Positions 1 to 6,779 of a DNA stretch of 10,759 bases are shown here, piece after piece. Source of the DNA: an uncultured Lachnospiraceae bacterium (lineage in GTDB: Bacteria > Bacillota > Clostridia > Lachnospirales > Lachnospiraceae); NCBI GenBank assembly GCA_902796695.1, contig CADBQE010000175.1:1-10759 (forward strand), read 5' to 3'. Position numbers and translations under genes: made by a program. The notes under the pieces were generated by a model. It searched no databases. It was not told the origin of the DNA and saw nothing but the letters and a program-made list of their open reading frames with translations. Each line of letters begins with the position of its first letter. Position 1 is the stretch's first letter.

Positions 1-1
1 G

Positions 2-2998
2 CTGCTGTCGGTTTACTGGTTCAATCCGCTGTTCTGGCTGGGCTATGTCCTGCTCTGCCGCGATATCGAAAGCGCCTGCGATGAAAAGGTGGTGCGCGGA
101 GAGGGCGCGGCGTACCGGAAGGCTTATGCGCAGGCCCTGGTCAACTGCAGCGCGCCGGGCCGCGTCATCAGCGCCTGCCCGCTGGCATTCGGGGAAACCG
201 GTGTGAAGGGGCGGATCCTGGCCGTGCTGAATTATAAGAAGCCGGCGTTCTGGATGCTGCTGGCGGCTCTGATCATCGCCGGCGTGACCGCCGGCTGCGC
301 GCTGACCAACGGAAAGGAAAGCACCGGCGCGCAGACCGAACCGACGGAAACGGCAGCGCCGGACGAAAGTACGGAGGCGGTTCCCGGTGAAACTACGGAG
401 GCAGCACCGGGCGAAACCACCGAAGCTGCCACCTCTGCGGATCCCGCCGCGGAATACCCGTACGACCGCCTGGATGTATCGGGCGGGAAAACACATATGA
501 CGCCCCGGGCTGCGGAAGGAGAAGCCATCGGCAGCGCGGAGGATGCCGCCCCGGCCGGCGACGATGAGGTCATCATCCGATATCTGTCCACGGCACAGGA
601 AATGTCCGCGGCTTATCGGTTCACATTCCTGCCCAGACGAACGGATTTCATAACGAAAGCCCGCCTGACCATGCGGGTCATGCTGAACGGACAGGGCGGC
701 ACCGGAAGCATATGGCAGAGCGGCACCGTGGAAAATCCGGAAGACAGGACGTATCTGTATGATGCGGTCGCCTGCCGGACTTATCGGCCGCTTGCGGAAG
801 AGGATACGCGGCATATGACCGGCGCGCCGCTTCTCTGGGTCCGTCAGTTTGATGCCACGGCCGGGATCGGGGATATTTTCGCCCTGACAGAGGACGGATT
901 CCTGGTCCACAGCCTTTGGGAACCGGAGCAGGAACCCGTGGGCTGGTCCGATGAGGGCGCTTCCTGGGATGCAATTTCGCGCGAGCCGCTGCCGGAAGTC
1001 GTGCGCATGCACCTGGCGGCCATCGGCGTCCGCTACCTGGACCAGCAGGAACTGGTCCCGTTCCCGCTGCCCGCGGATACGGTCCTCCAGCCGGAGGAAT
1101 TCTGGCGGGTGAAGCTGGAAGCAGGCGGAAAGGAGAGGATCCTGACCGGCCGCGACGTCAGGCTGCTGGAGCAGATCTACAGAGGAGACCGGCTGGAGGC
1201 GAGCTGGTATGAAGATTCTGTCTTCCACACCGGCGCCCTGCCCGCCGCCTGTGAGACCGCGGTGAAGATCACGGTCACGGACGGTCGCCGGGAGAGCGGT
1301 CCGGCCGGGCCGCAGCCGTCCATTTATCTGACGCAGGAAGGGAAACTGATCATAGAACGGGCCGGATGGAAGGTCTCTCCGCTCGGGGTCGAAGACGGTT
1401 TCGCCGTCCGGGCCCGCTTCTGGGCGGAGTCGCTCCGCACCCTGGAAAAGGAGCGGTATCAGACCCTGCTGTCAGCCGTGGTGAACGGGGACCCGGTCGA
1501 ATTCGAGGAACAGGTCGTTTCCGCGGTCTCGGTCCCGAATCGCTTTGAAGCCGCAGCCTGGGCGGGGGTTTCGTGGCAGATCCCCCGGGATGATCCCGCG
1601 GGACAGTGGGGGAGGCTGTACGAAAACGGAGGGACAATCGCCGACTTCCTTGTCATCCCCCCGGGAGGACTTGTGACGGAACCGGAACTGTACCTGCTGG
1701 ACAGCGCGAATAAACAGCTGATCCAATGCGGACTGCGGGACGGCGCGGCAGCGCGGCGGCAGGTCATTCCGCAGACGTTCCTGGATGAGCCCCGTCTGCT
1801 CTGCCCCGGGTGGCAGAACGGCGAACTCTTTATCCTGGACAGGGGCGGCGTGAACGCCGTCTTTCCGGACGACGCGGCTGTCGGTCATAATTACAGACCG
1901 CTGCCGGACGGCATTTCCGGAGATGACGTGGAAGATATGATCCTGACCCGGACGGCCGACGGCCCGGAGCTGGTGCTGATCACCCGCCGGTACGGCAATT
2001 ACGGCATGACGCCGCAGACAGAGGCGGAACTGGAGACCGGTGAACGGAAAAGCGGCTTTATACCGACCGAGTCCGGCTATCATGTGTCGGAAACGGAACA
2101 GGGCCTGCTGATCCGGGTGAACGAAGTGACCTGGAAACTGCCCCGCTTCCCGGAACGGATGCAGATCCTGTCCGTCAGCCCGTCCCGCCTGGCCGTCGGT
2201 CTGATCGATGAAGCGGCCGGCGACGCGAAACTGCGGTGTTATACGAACTATCCGGACGGGCTCCGTCTGTTCGTCAGCCGGGTCGACCTGTCCGACTGGG
2301 AGTCCCTCCCCGGCCGGTTCTGGCGGGATTCCTATCTGATCGCGCCCCGCGCCGAAACGATGGACGTTTACCAGAATCTGTATCCCGGCGAGTGGAACGT
2401 CATAAGACCCGACGACGATCCGCTGCAGGCGGCCTTCGCCCGGGAAGCGGGGGATGCCCCGGAGGTATCGGCGGAAGAACTGGCGGACCTGCAGGAATAT
2501 ATCGGGGATCATCAGATCCGCCGGTTCCTGATGACGGAGTACGGCGCGCCGGAGCAGGCGGACCTGTCCGTGATCCTGGGCAGCGGCCTGTCCCTGCCCT
2601 GGCAGGAGATCCCGCAGGAGGAACGCACCGCCGCGCTTCTGGCCATGGGACTGGACGTGCGCTATGCGGACCGTGACTGGCAGAAGATCCTGCGCGCCGA
2701 TCTGGACGCCGTGCTGCAGCAGGCGCTGGGTCTTTCGCTGGAAGACATGGAGAAGGATCCGCCCGGCGTTTATCTGGCGGAATACGACGCCTTCTACCTG
2801 CTGCCCGATCGGAGTTCCTGTCCTTATATGATCCTTCGCGCCGCCCGCCGCCTTTCTGACGGCACCGTTCTGGCCGCCTGGGAGAGCCAGTACCAGGATG
2901 TGGGCGGCCTGGTCCGCCTCGTGCAGACGGAGAACGGCTGGCACATCTTCTCCAACCGTATCATCTACGAGCAGCTTTCCGGGTACTTTGGAGGATAA
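2..2998 (+). CDS. BlaR1/MecR1-type M56 membrane metallopeptidase with large C-terminal sensor region (5' truncated)
   Basis: Partial gene; its start and the HExxH zinc motif lie upstream of the window. The frame is open from base 2 and gives 998 residues before TAA. Seen: the sequence YWFNPLFW, then DIESACDEKVV at about residues 21-31, whose E23-x-x-x-D27 fits the second half of the gluzincin HExxH...ExxxD site of M56 peptidases. CPLAFGETGVKGRI and NYKKPAFW follow, then a final membrane helix at about residues 81-97. Next comes a Thr/Glu/Pro/Ala linker (about 101-150) and roughly 850 residues that should lie outside the cell. Near the C-terminus, RADLDAVLQQALGLSLED and YLAEYDAFY resemble the tails of many clostridial M56 proteins. 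In the family, BlaR1 and MecR1 sense an extracellular ligand and cleave a BlaI-type repressor in the cytoplasm. Such a repressor gene would be expected upstream, outside the window. The ligand here is unknown, and beta-lactam sensing should not be assumed because no penicillin-binding SxxK domain was recognised in the tail. GTG codons at 89 and 92 are internal and not the true start. Confidence 0.88.
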   Translation: MLSVYWFNPLFWLGYVLLCRDIESACDEKVVRGEGAAYRKAYAQALVNCSAPGRVISACPLAFGETGVKGRILAVLNYKKPAFWMLLAALIIAGVTAGCALTNGKESTGAQTEPTETAAPDESTEAVPGETTEAAPGETTEAATSADPAAEYPYDRLDVSGGKTHMTPRAAEGEAIGSAEDAAPAGDDEVIIRYLSTAQEMSAAYRFTFLPRRTDFITKARLTMRVMLNGQGGTGSIWQSGTVENPEDRTYLYDAVACRTYRPLAEEDTRHMTGAPLLWVRQFDATAGIGDIFALTEDGFLVHSLWEPEQEPVGWSDEGASWDAISREPLPEVVRMHLAAIGVRYLDQQELVPFPLPADTVLQPEEFWRVKLEAGGKERILTGRDVRLLEQIYRGDRLEASWYEDSVFHTGALPAACETAVKITVTDGRRESGPAGPQPSIYLTQEGKLIIERAGWKVSPLGVEDGFAVRARFWAESLRTLEKERYQTLLSAVVNGDPVEFEEQVVSAVSVPNRFEAAAWAGVSWQIPRDDPAGQWGRLYENGGTIADFLVIPPGGLVTEPELYLLDSANKQLIQCGLRDGAAARRQVIPQTFLDEPRLLCPGWQNGELFILDRGGVNAVFPDDAAVGHNYRPLPDGISGDDVEDMILTRTADGPELVLITRRYGNYGMTPQTEAELETGERKSGFIPTESGYHVSETEQGLLIRVNEVTWKLPRFPERMQILSVSPSRLAVGLIDEAAGDAKLRCYTNYPDGLRLFVSRVDLSDWESLPGRFWRDSYLIAPRAETMDVYQNLYPGEWNVIRPDDDPLQAAFAREAGDAPEVSAEELADLQEYIGDHQIRRFLMTEYGAPEQADLSVILGSGLSLPWQEIPQEERTAALLAMGLDVRYADRDWQKILRADLDAVLQQALGLSLEDMEKDPPGVYLAEYDAFYLLPDRSSCPYMILRAARRLSDGTVLAAWESQYQDVGGLVRLVQTENGWHIFSNRIIYEQLSGYFGG
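362..433 (+). repeat. Three tandem 24-bp units in the M56 linker
   Basis: Three in-frame 8-residue units follow one another directly: DESTEAVP, GETTEAAP and GETTEAAT. They lie in the Thr/Glu/Pro/Ala-rich segment just after the last membrane helix. Such a linker would hold the sensor region away from the membrane. Number of units could vary between strains by slippage or unequal recombination; that is inference. Confidence 0.75.
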
Positions 2999-3019
2999 TT
3001 TGCCGCGCCGGTTTAAAGA

Positions 3020-3038
3020 GGGCGGCCATTGGCCGCCC
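3020..3038 (+). other. Perfect GC-rich hairpin without a T tract
   Basis: GGGCGGCC and GGCCGCCC form an 8-bp perfect stem around an ATT loop, beginning 22 bases after the M56 stop codon and preceded by AAAGA. The position and the A-rich left flank are those of an intrinsic terminator, but the right arm runs into TGGACCGGG, so no U tract is available. It may be a terminator that lost its tail, or a 3' mRNA-stabilising stem. Confidence 0.6.
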
Positions 3039-3060
3039 TGGACCGGGACGTCCGCTACGG

Positions 3061-3117
3061 CGAGGACATCTCTTCTCCAACCGCGTCCTCTACCGGGAGG
3101 ACTTCTTCGGCGGCTGA
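3061..3117 (+). pseudogene. Relic of a second M56-type gene 3' end
   Basis: Read in the frame ending with TGA at 3115-3117, the DNA encodes GHLFSNRVLYREDFFGG and a stop. The intact gene just upstream ends in HIFSNRIIYEQLSGYFGG and a stop, so FSNR, a hydrophobic pair, Y, an acidic residue and the terminal F-G-G-stop all line up. At the DNA level GACATC and TTCTCCAACCG match GCACATCTTCTCCAACCG of the intact gene, with two extra bases (TC) after ACATC. This looks like the decayed tail of a tandem paralog whose body was lost. There is no start codon or upstream similarity, so it is not a functional gene. Chance is unlikely given the shared stop position, but the match is short. Confidence 0.6.
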
Positions 3118-3162
3118 TCCCGCCCCCGCGGGACGGGGCCTCGGGCTCGCCGCCCCTCACCG

Positions 3163-3209
3163 AAACAGGGCCGCTCAGGAATCGTCTTCCAAGCGGCTCT
3201 GTTTTTTCT
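3163..3209 (+). terminator. Rho-independent terminator
   Basis: AAACAGGGCCGCT (3163-3175) pairs with AGCGGCTCTGTTT (3192-3204), with one G-U wobble and a 16-base loop. A run of six T follows the stem's G-C part, then CTT. This is the only strong terminator between the M56 gene and the ligase pair, and it should end M56 transcription. Confidence 0.85.
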
Positions 3210-3236
3210 TGCTTTTTTCTCAATTTTCTATACAAT
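3209..3236 (+). promoter_or_regulatory. Putative sigma-A promoter for the ligase pair
   Basis: TTGCTT at 3209-3214 and TACAAT at 3231-3236 are separated by 16 bases. They lie in a short AT-rich stretch right after the terminator and about 65 bases before the start codon. The overlapping TATACA at 3229-3234 is another possible -10. No operator-like repeat is seen around it. Confidence 0.5.
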
Positions 3237-3285
3237 GAAGGGGACGGAACAGTTCGGACGAAATGTGTCGGAAGGTGAAGGGAGA

Positions 3286-3291
3286 GGGAGG
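3286..3291 (+). promoter_or_regulatory. Shine-Dalgarno site of first ligase gene
   Basis: GGGAGG ends 8 bases before ATG at 3300. This supports that start over the ATG at 3263, which opens a different, shadow frame. Confidence 0.75.
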
Positions 3292-3299
3292 ATCGGCGG

Positions 3300-4961
3300 A
3301 TGAAGAGGTTGCGGTGGGAAGGAAAACCGGAGTTCCTGCCGGCGGTGTTTCTGCTGGCGCCGTATGTCATCGGACTGTATCAGGAGTCGCTGTGCGCGCT
3401 GGCGGCGCTGGTTCTGCTGGGGTGGCTCGGGTTCCGGATGATCCGGACGGGGAAACTGACGGTCCGGCGGAATCTGACCGCGGGGGCGGTGCTGCTGACG
3501 GTGCTCGCGTTCGGCGTGAGCGCGCTGTGGGCCGTGGACCGTGGGCTGGCGCCGTTCGGCTTTATCAAATTTCTCCCCCTGCCGCTGTTTCTGGCCGCTC
3601 TTATGCAGACGGAGGCGGAGCAGAAAACCCGGATGCTGCGCCTGCTGCCGTGGAACGGAGCGGTGATGGTCTTCCTGTCGCTGATCTGCGCATTCATCCC
3701 GCCTCTCAAAGTCTATTTTCTGGTGAACGGACACCTGTCCGGCTTCTTCCAGTATTCCAATACATTTGCGCTCTTTCTGCTCCTGGGGATCCCGGTCCTG
3801 CTTTGGGAAGAGACCTGGAACCTGCGCCGGACGGTCTGCCTGCTGATCCTGTATGCTGGGATCGTGCTGTCGGGCAGCCGGACCGTGCTGCTTCTGCTGG
3901 GGGCCTTTTCCATCGCTTATATCTTTCTGCGTCCGCAGGGACGAAGACGCTTTCTGCCGCTTGCGGTCCTGGCCGCGGCCGCCGGGCTGGGCATCCTGTA
4001 CGGCGCCGTCACCGGCGATCTAAGTTCCGTGGGGCGGATCCTGACGTTTTCCGCGTCTTCCTCCACGCTCAACGGTCGGATCCTGTACGATCTGGACGCG
4101 CTGCCGGTGATTCTTTCGCATCCGTTCGGCCTGGGCTATCAGGGCTATTTCTATCTGCAGGGTTCCTTCCAGACCGGCTTCTATACCGTCATGCACGTGC
4201 ATAACGAACTGCTGCAGGCCATGCTGGACGTCGGCTGGCTTCCGGCGGGGCTGATGGCTTTTGTTTATGTGCGCGCCGCCGTCAACGCGGATCCGCTGCG
4301 CCGCGTGCTGCTGATCCTCCTGGGCCTGCACTGCTTGGTGGATTTCGATCTGCAGTTTACGGCGATGGGCTTCCTGATGATCCTGCTTCTGGAAGAAAAT
4401 AGCGGAAAAATCCTGGAGATCCGCAGACCCGCGGGGCTCGCCGCGGCCGGCGTTCTGGCCGCGCTCTGCCTGTATCTGGGCGCCGCCGCCGGCCTGCAGG
4501 ACCTGGGCCGCAGCCACGCCGCCATCCGCCTGTATCCGCTCAACACCCGCGCGGATATGAAACTGATGGAGAAAGCCCTCACACCGGACGAACTGGAAAC
4601 GGAGGCGGACCGCATCCTGTCGCACAATCAGTCCGTCAGCATGGCCTGGTCCGCCAAGGCGCGCCTGGCCGCTTCCCGGCTGGACTTCGCCAAAATGATC
4701 GAATACAAGCGGAATGCCATTATCCTGGCCCGCTATCACCTGGAAGAATATCTGGACTACGCGGACCTGCTGCGCTACAGCTGGCAGTTTTACAGCACCC
4801 GGGGCGATGAAGCCAGCGCGGAAATCTGCCTGCAGGAAATGCGCCGCATCCCCGTCTGGCTGGGAGAAACCGAAGCCGGGACCAGCACCTTCGGCCGCCG
4901 CATCTACGATCAGCCGCAGCTGGACCTGCCCGCGGAATATGAGTGGCTCCTTACGATCTGA
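3300..4961 (+). CDS. O-antigen ligase/polymerase-family (Wzy/WaaL-like) membrane protein, copy A
   Basis: Polytopic membrane protein of 553 residues. Hydrophobic segments alternate with short loops from about residue 11 to 400, followed by a soluble tail of about 150 residues. Superfamily marks that can be seen are WAVDR at 77-81, GFFQYSN at 148-154, SGSR at 191-194 early in a mid-protein helix, and the large extracytoplasmic loop with NGR at 258-260, HPFGLG at 274-279 and HVHNELLQ at 299-306. In WaaL and related enzymes, arginines and a histidine in such loops are needed to move a lipid-linked glycan onto an acceptor. Gram-positive relatives are usually taken to polymerise or attach wall polysaccharide, exopolysaccharide or protein glycans; the substrate here is unknown. 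The tail carries AWSAKAR (449-455) and EYLDYADLL (483-491), is mostly helical in character and may be TPR-like. The next gene is a paralog starting 3 bases after the TGA stop, so both are likely one operon behind the promoter at about 3209. Copy A has histidine (H145) where copy B has arginine (R150) just before GFFQYSN. Confidence 0.85.
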   Translation: MKRLRWEGKPEFLPAVFLLAPYVIGLYQESLCALAALVLLGWLGFRMIRTGKLTVRRNLTAGAVLLTVLAFGVSALWAVDRGLAPFGFIKFLPLPLFLAALMQTEAEQKTRMLRLLPWNGAVMVFLSLICAFIPPLKVYFLVNGHLSGFFQYSNTFALFLLLGIPVLLWEETWNLRRTVCLLILYAGIVLSGSRTVLLLLGAFSIAYIFLRPQGRRRFLPLAVLAAAAGLGILYGAVTGDLSSVGRILTFSASSSTLNGRILYDLDALPVILSHPFGLGYQGYFYLQGSFQTGFYTVMHVHNELLQAMLDVGWLPAGLMAFVYVRAAVNADPLRRVLLILLGLHCLVDFDLQFTAMGFLMILLLEENSGKILEIRRPAGLAAAGVLAALCLYLGAAAGLQDLGRSHAAIRLYPLNTRADMKLMEKALTPDELETEADRILSHNQSVSMAWSAKARLAASRLDFAKMIEYKRNAIILARYHLEEYLDYADLLRYSWQFYSTRGDEASAEICLQEMRRIPVWLGETEAGTSTFGRRIYDQPQLDLPAEYEWLLTI

Positions 4962-4964
4962 CCT

Positions 4965-6644
4965 ATGGCAAAGACAAAGAAAAAGAAACAGAATCGAAAA
5001 GAACTCCCGGACCTGCTGACGGTCTTGTTTGTCCTGGCCCCGTTCTGCCTGGGCGTGTTTTATGAAGCGCTTTCCGCGCTGCTTGCCCTTCTTCTGCTGA
5101 TCCGCCTGACCGTCAGTTTTCGCAAAAACGGTACGCTGACGATCCGTTTCAGCCTGCCGCTTCTGGCGGCCGCGGTCATTGCGGGCGGTTTCCTGATCAG
5201 TACTTTCTGGGCTGTGGACCGGGGAATGGCCCCGCTGGGATTTGTCAAATTCCTCCCGCTCCCGCTGTTTCTGCTCTGCCTCGCGCAGCCGGACGCACCG
5301 TCCGGGGAACGGCTGCTGCGGACCGTCCCGGGAAGTGCGGCGGTCATGACGGTCGTCTCCTTCCTGCTGGGGCAGATCCCGTCTCTGTATGACGTCGTAT
5401 TCGAAGGCCGGCGCCTGGCCGGCTTTTTCCAGTACTCCAACAGCTTCGCGCTGTTCCTGCTCCTGGGCGTGCTAATCCTGCTGCAGGCGGAAAAAACCTG
5501 GAAAACGCGTGAGATTCTCTGCCTGCTGATCCTGTTCGCGGGCATTGCTTTTTCGGGCAGCCGCACCACTATGCTGCTGCTGGGCGCGGCGGTGCTCGGC
5601 AATCTGGTCCTGCAGAAAAAAGACCGCCTCCGGCGCTTCCTGCCCGCCGGCACGCTGGCGCTTACCGTTCTTCTGGGCGTGCTGGGAGACCCCGAGTCCG
5701 CCGGCCGCTTCCTGCGCCTGTTCGGAGACGGCGCCGAGACGTTCACGACCCGCCTGCTGTTCTGGCACGACGCGCTGCCGCTCATCCTCACCCATCCCTT
5801 CGGCCTGGGCTATCTGGGCTGGTATTTCCTGCAGGGATCGGTGCAGACCGGCGTCTACAGCACCATGTTTGTCCATAACGAATACCTGCAGATCCTGCTG
5901 GACGTCGGCTGGCTCCCCTTCCTGCTGACCGCCGCGGCCGCGGTCAGCTGCCTGATCCGGAGCGGATGGAAGAGAAGAATCCTGCTTGCATTTTTCCTGC
6001 TTCACTGTGCCATGGATTTCGACCTGCAGTTTATGGCGCTGGGCCTGATTCTGGCGGCCATCCCGGAACCGGAGGGAAGAGAATTCAAGATCGGAAAGTT
6101 CGCCGCAGCCGTCTGCTGCCTGCTCCTGACGGCCTGCTGCCTGTATTTCGGCACCGCCGCCGCGCTGCAGCGCCTGGGCACGCACCGCGCCGCCGTGACC
6201 CTGTACCCCGGCGAAACGCTCTCCCAAATCGAACTCCTGAAGGAGGAGAACACTCCGGACGGCATGGAATCCCGCGCGGATGCCATCCTGCGCAGCAACC
6301 GCACCGTCAGCCTGGCCTGGAGCGCCAAAGCCCGCACCGCCGCGGCCCGCGGTGACCTGGACGGAATGATGTTCGCCAAACGCGAAGCCATCCGCCTAGC
6401 CCGCTTTGACCGGACCGAATATCTGGACTATATCGACCTGCTGGCAGAGGCGCAGGAGGCCTGGACAGCCCGCAGCGACACCGCAAAAGCCGCGCAGTGC
6501 GACTCCGAAATGCGCGCCGTCCTGCGCAGCATGGAAGAAGCCGAAGCCTCGCTCAGCGGCCTGGGACGCTCCGTCCCGCAGCAGCCGGACATGAGCCTGC
6601 TGCCCGAGTATGCATGGCTGGAAGAACTGCGGGAGAAGAATTAA
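4965..6644 (+). CDS. O-antigen ligase/polymerase-family (Wzy/WaaL-like) membrane protein, copy B
   Basis: Protein of 559 residues, a clear paralog of the gene before it and co-linear with it throughout. Seen: a very basic cytoplasmic N-terminus (MAKTKKKKQNRK), hydrophobic segments from about residue 16 to 400, FWAVDR at 81-86, RRLAGFFQYSN at 149-159, SGSR at 197-200, TTR at 261-263, HPFGLG at 277-282 and FVHNEYLQ at 302-309. The C-terminal tail of about 155 residues again contains AWSAKAR (451-457) and EYLDYIDLL (485-493), and it ends in a Glu-rich helix. The ATG at 4965 lies 3 bases after the upstream stop and no good Shine-Dalgarno sequence precedes it, so translation is probably coupled to copy A. 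As for copy A, membership in the Wzy/WaaL superfamily is well supported but the donor and acceptor are unknown. A heteromeric pair, or two enzymes with different acceptors, are both possible. Confidence 0.85.
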   Translation: MAKTKKKKQNRKELPDLLTVLFVLAPFCLGVFYEALSALLALLLLIRLTVSFRKNGTLTIRFSLPLLAAAVIAGGFLISTFWAVDRGMAPLGFVKFLPLPLFLLCLAQPDAPSGERLLRTVPGSAAVMTVVSFLLGQIPSLYDVVFEGRRLAGFFQYSNSFALFLLLGVLILLQAEKTWKTREILCLLILFAGIAFSGSRTTMLLLGAAVLGNLVLQKKDRLRRFLPAGTLALTVLLGVLGDPESAGRFLRLFGDGAETFTTRLLFWHDALPLILTHPFGLGYLGWYFLQGSVQTGVYSTMFVHNEYLQILLDVGWLPFLLTAAAAVSCLIRSGWKRRILLAFFLLHCAMDFDLQFMALGLILAAIPEPEGREFKIGKFAAAVCCLLLTACCLYFGTAAALQRLGTHRAAVTLYPGETLSQIELLKEENTPDGMESRADAILRSNRTVSLAWSAKARTAAARGDLDGMMFAKREAIRLARFDRTEYLDYIDLLAEAQEAWTARSDTAKAAQCDSEMRAVLRSMEEAEASLSGLGRSVPQQPDMSLLPEYAWLEELREKN

Positions 6645-6669
6645 GCCGGGAAGAACGTAAATTGAAAAC

Positions 6670-6698
6670 TACAGACCGCCGCCGCGGTCTGTTATACT
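6670..6698 (+). promoter_or_regulatory. Possible weak promoter of the LRR gene
   Basis: TATACT at 6693-6698 is a good -10 match, about 80 bases before the start codon. The base stretch 17 bases upstream (TACAGA, 6670-6675) is a poor -35, so the promoter would need an activator or another sigma factor, or may not be real. Confidence 0.35.
6671..6692. promoter_or_regulatory. Perfect 9-bp inverted repeat upstream of the LRR gene
   Basis: ACAGACCGC (6671-6679) and GCGGTCTGT (6684-6692) are exact reverse complements around a 4-base loop. The right arm ends one base before TATACT at 6693-6698. Placed in the spacer of a possible promoter it could be an operator. Read as RNA it is also a stable stem 27 bases after the stop of copy B, but what follows is TATACTGCATCTGT, which is only weakly U-rich, so a good terminator is doubtful. 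Confidence 0.55.
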
Positions 6699-6764
6699 GC
6701 ATCTGTCATCTTGTACGAAAAGGCCGTACGGAACCTCATCGGCCCTGCTCATATCATTTCAAAA

Positions 6765-6771
6765 AGAGAGG
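6765..6771 (+). promoter_or_regulatory. Shine-Dalgarno site of the LRR gene
   Basis: AGAGAGG ends 8 bases before ATG at 6780, and the ATG opens directly into a typical signal peptide, which fixes the start. Confidence 0.75.
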
Positions 6772-6779
6772 TGCGAAAC

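Larger units (their letters stand above)
2999..3299. other. Intergenic region between the M56 gene and the ligase pair
   Basis: No intact gene is seen in these 301 bases. In order they hold a perfect hairpin (3020-3038), a relic of an M56 gene 3' end (3061-3117), a small GC hairpin TCCCGC-CCCC-GCGGGA (3118-3133), a rho-independent terminator (3163-3209), a promoter-like pair (3209-3236) and a Shine-Dalgarno site (3286-3291). Short open frames crossing this region show no family resemblance apart from the relic. Confidence 0.7.

Noticed and set aside
275..300. Lipobox-like TAGC at the end of the last M56 membrane helix
   Set aside because: The -3 residue is Thr rather than Leu or Val, and a Cys at this place after an internal membrane helix is frequent in clostridial M56 proteins. 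A lipoprotein signal is not expected inside a polytopic protein.
3040..3072. Similarity of the DVRYGEDI peptide before the relic to GLDVRYADRDW in the M56 gene
   Set aside because: The order relative to the C-terminal motif would need a large internal deletion, and the match is only a few residues; chance cannot be excluded.
1472..3370. 632-codon open frame on the minus strand
   Set aside because: It lies antisense to the M56 gene, is rich in Arg, Gly, Pro and Gln, shows no family motif and runs across the terminator. It is a by-product of the high GC content of the plus-strand gene.
3263..4204. 313-codon open frame on the plus strand overlapping the first ligase gene
   Set aside because: The product is Gly/Ala/Arg-rich low-complexity sequence without membrane segments, and the alternative frame encodes a clear membrane protein with a good ribosome-binding site.
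6662..6698. TTGAAA at 6662 as the -35 of the TATACT at 6693
   Set aside because: The spacing is 25 bases, too long for a standard promoter.
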